Source of the DNA: Chloroflexota bacterium
Lineage (GTDB): Bacteria; Chloroflexota; UBA6077
Direction: 5' to 3'
Assembly (NCBI GenBank): GCA_021786215.1
Contig: JAJYNT010000228.1
Coordinates: 1-6,892 of the forward strand
Length of the DNA: 6,892 bases
Under the pieces are notes generated by a model. The model was not told the DNA's origin. It searched no databases and saw only the letters and a list, made by a program, of their open reading frames with translations. Every line of letters begins with the position of its first letter. The stretch's first letter is position 1. Positions 4,700 to 6,892 of this stretch are shown here, one piece after another. A program made the translations under genes and the position numbers.

Positions 4700-6892
4700 A
4701 TGGCGGAAGTTCGAGATACTCTGGCGGTCTCACCGGATCGGCTGCGCGCCACCTGCGATCCATCCTCACTGCCTTTCGAGACCACTCGGGACATCGAGCC
4801 GCTCAGCGGCACCGTCGGCCAGGAGAGGGCGCTTGCCGCCCTTCGGTTCGGCGTCGAGGTTGGCGATGGTGGTTTCAACGTCTTCATAGTGGGACCGACG
4901 GGATCGGGCCGCAGGAGCACGGCGCGAGGATATCTCGCGCAGGTAGCCTGCAGCCGGCCGTTGCCTGATGACTGGGTCTACGTGCACAATTTCGTGGACC
5001 CCTACCGGCCGAGGGCGTTACGGTTGGCCCCCGGCGAGGGAGGCAAGCTGGCCCGTCGGATGGAGGAGTTGATCGGTGGGGCTCTGCGCGAAATCCCGAG
5101 GGCCTTCGAGAGCGAGAACTACGAGAGACGTAGGAATCATCTGCTCGCGCGTCTTCAGCAGCGCCAGCAGGCCTTGTACAGCCGTGTGGAGGAGGATGCA
5201 CGCGAGAGAGGGTTCACCATAGAGATCACGCCATCCGGCATGGCCGTGGTGCCGGTGGTGCAGGGCCAACCCGTTTCCCCCGAGCAGTTTGAGCAGCTGC
5301 CCAAGGAAACCCGGGAGGGGCTCGAGCGGCAGGTGAAAGAGATTCAGGAGCGGATGGAGCAGGTCGTGCGGCAGGGGCGAAAGCTGGAGAAGGAGTCACA
5401 GGATCGGCTGCGCCAGCTTGAGAGGGATGTGGCCCTCTTCGCCGTGGGACACCTCTTCGAGGAGATGCAGCAGCAGTACCAGGGGCAGCAGCCTGTTCTG
5501 GATTTCCTGAAGCAGGTGCAGGAGGACATCCCCGAACAGCTGGAGGACTTTCGTGGGGCCAGGAAGGATGGTCAGCCGGCGGTGCCAGTCGAGTCGCAGC
5601 TCGCTTCCAGGGAGGCGCGCATCTTCCGCTACGGGGTGAACGTCCTGGTCGATAACAGCGTTGGTTGTGGGGCGCCCGTGGTGGAGGAGTACAAGCCCGG
5701 GTACTACAACCTGATGGGCCGGATACAGTACGAGTCGCGGATGGGGGCGATGACCACCGATTTCCGGCAGATCAAGGCGGGCGCCCTGCATCGCGCCAAT
5801 GGGGGCTATCTGCTGTTGGAGGCGTGGGAGTTGCTTTCGAGCCCCATGGTCTGGGACGCGCTGAAGAAAGCGCTCCAGACGAAAGAGGCGAGGATCGAGA
5901 ATATGGGGGAGCAGCTCAGCGCGGTTCCCGCCTCCACACTTCGGCCTGAGCCGATCCCTCTCGACGTCAAGGTGGTATTGGTCGGCAGCCCGGCTGTGTA
6001 CTACCTCCTTTACAGCCAGGATGAGGAGTTCCGGAAGCTGTTCAAGGTGAAGGCCGACTTCGAGCCGGACTTGGACCGTGTGGAGCGCAACGTCCTCGGA
6101 TACGCTAGCTTCATAAGTCGGCAGGTGCGGGAGAAGGGGCAGCGCCATTTCCACAGAGGTGGTGTCGCCAGGATAGTGGAGCATGGCTCCCGAATGGCGG
6201 AGGATCAGCAGAAGCTGACGGCCCGCTTCTCCGATATCGCGAACCTGATCACGGAGTCCAGCTTCTGGGCCGGCAAGAGCGGCCACGAGCTGGTGCTGGC
6301 GGAGGATGTGGACCAGGCGCTTCGCCATCGGGAGTACCGGTCCGGGCAGTCTTCCGAGAGGATCAGGCGGATGATCGAGGACGGGATCATCATGATCGAC
6401 GTGGAGGGCGCGCAGGAAGGACAGGTTAACGGCCTCTCCGTTGCGCAGATGGGAGACTACTCGTTCGGCACCCCTTCCCGCATCACCGCCCGAACCTCGG
6501 TCGGTAACGGGGGTGTGCTGAACATTGAGCGAGAGATCAAGCTCTCCGGCCCCCTGCACTCCAAGGGGGTGCTGATCCTCTCCGGCTATCTCTCAGGCAA
6601 GTACGCTCAGGATTATCCCCTTGCGCTTTCGGCAACCCTCACCTTCGAGCAGATGTACAACGAGGTGGACGGCGATAGCGCATCCTCCACCGAGCTGTAC
6701 GCGATACTGTCATCCCTGTCGGGTCTGCCCATCAAGCAGGGCATCGCAGTGACCGGATCGGTGAACCAGCGAGGCCAGGTGCAGGCGGTTGGAGGGGTGA
6801 CCGAGAAGGTGGAGGGCTTCTACGAGGTTTGCAGGGCCAAGGGTTTGACCGGCGAGCAGGGGGTGATGCTGCCGGAGGCGAACGTGAGGAAC
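4700..6892 (+). CDS. Lon-related ATP-dependent serine protease, 3' end cut by the window
   Basis: The frame is open for all 731 codons to the last base, with no stop. Relatives are about 800 residues, so some 60-90 C-terminal residues are missing. It is an AAA+ protease of the Lon-like group with an AAA_32-type ATPase module (the family often annotated as LonB-like or putative Lon), expected to unfold and degrade proteins in the cytoplasm. The N-terminus has the family pattern CDPSSLPFETT (19-29) and GQERALAALRFG (40-51). The nucleotide loop is GPTGSGRRS (65-73), with Arg in place of the Walker A lysine. A Glu/Gln/Arg-rich coiled coil spans about 212-262. The signature FRYGVNVLVDN starts at 309, and HRANGGYLLLEA (364-375) is the Walker B-like region with E374. 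The protease domain starts near 565. The catalytic dyad is S660 (GDSASS) and K703 (GGVTEK), 43 residues apart as in E. coli Lon (S679/K722). No membrane segment is seen, unlike archaeal LonB. Transcription probably starts at its own promoter near 4620. Substrates are unknown. Confidence 0.93.
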   Translation, partial: MAEVRDTLAVSPDRLRATCDPSSLPFETTRDIEPLSGTVGQERALAALRFGVEVGDGGFNVFIVGPTGSGRRSTARGYLAQVACSRPLPDDWVYVHNFVDPYRPRALRLAPGEGGKLARRMEELIGGALREIPRAFESENYERRRNHLLARLQQRQQALYSRVEEDARERGFTIEITPSGMAVVPVVQGQPVSPEQFEQLPKETREGLERQVKEIQERMEQVVRQGRKLEKESQDRLRQLERDVALFAVGHLFEEMQQQYQGQQPVLDFLKQVQEDIPEQLEDFRGARKDGQPAVPVESQLASREARIFRYGVNVLVDNSVGCGAPVVEEYKPGYYNLMGRIQYESRMGAMTTDFRQIKAGALHRANGGYLLLEAWELLSSPMVWDALKKALQTKEARIENMGEQLSAVPASTLRPEPIPLDVKVVLVGSPAVYYLLYSQDEEFRKLFKVKADFEPDLDRVERNVLGYASFISRQVREKGQRHFHRGGVARIVEHGSRMAEDQQKLTARFSDIANLITESSFWAGKSGHELVLAEDVDQALRHREYRSGQSSERIRRMIEDGIIMIDVEGAQEGQVNGLSVAQMGDYSFGTPSRITARTSVGNGGVLNIEREIKLSGPLHSKGVLILSGYLSGKYAQDYPLALSATLTFEQMYNEVDGDSASSTELYAILSSLSGLPIKQGIAVTGSVNQRGQVQAVGGVTEKVEGFYEVCRAKGLTGEQGVMLPEANVRN

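Noticed and set aside
4548..4968. Short plus-strand frames of 113 and 121 residues spanning the protease promoter and start
   Set aside because: They cover the TATAAT element and then read the protease gene out of frame. The frame from 4700 has the family motifs.
5396..6559. 387-residue open frame on the minus strand
   Set aside because: It is antisense to the Lon-like gene, whose plus-strand frame carries all family motifs. The translation is rich in His/Leu/Arg without any domain, as expected from a shadow frame in GC-rich DNA.
1..6892. CRISPR array, phage genes, toxin-antitoxin pair or defence system
   Set aside because: There are no regularly spaced direct repeats, no integrase or structural phage genes and no nuclease-type accessory genes. 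The three complete genes and one partial gene belong to common housekeeping or signalling families.

Overview
The window looks like a piece of a high-GC bacterial chromosome, most likely from the Chloroflexota or a metagenomic lineage with similar habits. This assignment is inference. It rests on the GC-rich coding sequence, the GAF-PAS histidine kinase style, a GTGCTATAAT-type promoter, and a scattered palindrome of the TGAGCGAAGCGAAG type at the left edge. No marker gene is present to settle the taxonomy.

Layout, left to right. Positions 1-307 hold no convincing gene. They carry a cluster of inverted repeats: an imperfect 71-bp palindrome, a small hairpin followed by T residues, and two GC-rich hairpins with the same 8-bp stem and 5-nt loop. 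Positions 308-1471 (minus strand) encode a complete metal-dependent amidohydrolase of the deacetylase/dihydroorotase-like group. A divergent 175-bp gap follows. Then comes an overlapping plus-strand pair: a membrane-bound hybrid-input sensor histidine kinase (1647-4073; eight membrane segments, GAF, PAS, HisKA, HATPase) and a stand-alone receiver-domain response regulator (4057-4431). After a 268-bp gap with several dyads and a clear extended -10 promoter, a large Lon-related ATP-dependent protease gene starts at 4700 and runs off the right end without a stop. It has 731 codons in the window and an intact Ser-Lys dyad.

How the genes work together. The kinase and receiver protein almost certainly form one phosphorelay, because their reading frames overlap by 17 nt. 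The receiver protein has no DNA-binding domain, so its output must go through a protein partner that cannot be seen here. The amidohydrolase is divergently transcribed and the Lon-like protease has its own promoter, so there is no strong sequence evidence that either belongs to the two-component pathway.

I did not find a clearly new multi-gene system. The points most worth a second look are the degenerate G2 box in a kinase whose other catalytic motifs are intact, its eight-helix input domain that I cannot assign to a named family, the altered HG loop of the amidohydrolase, and the dyad-rich control region in front of the protease gene.
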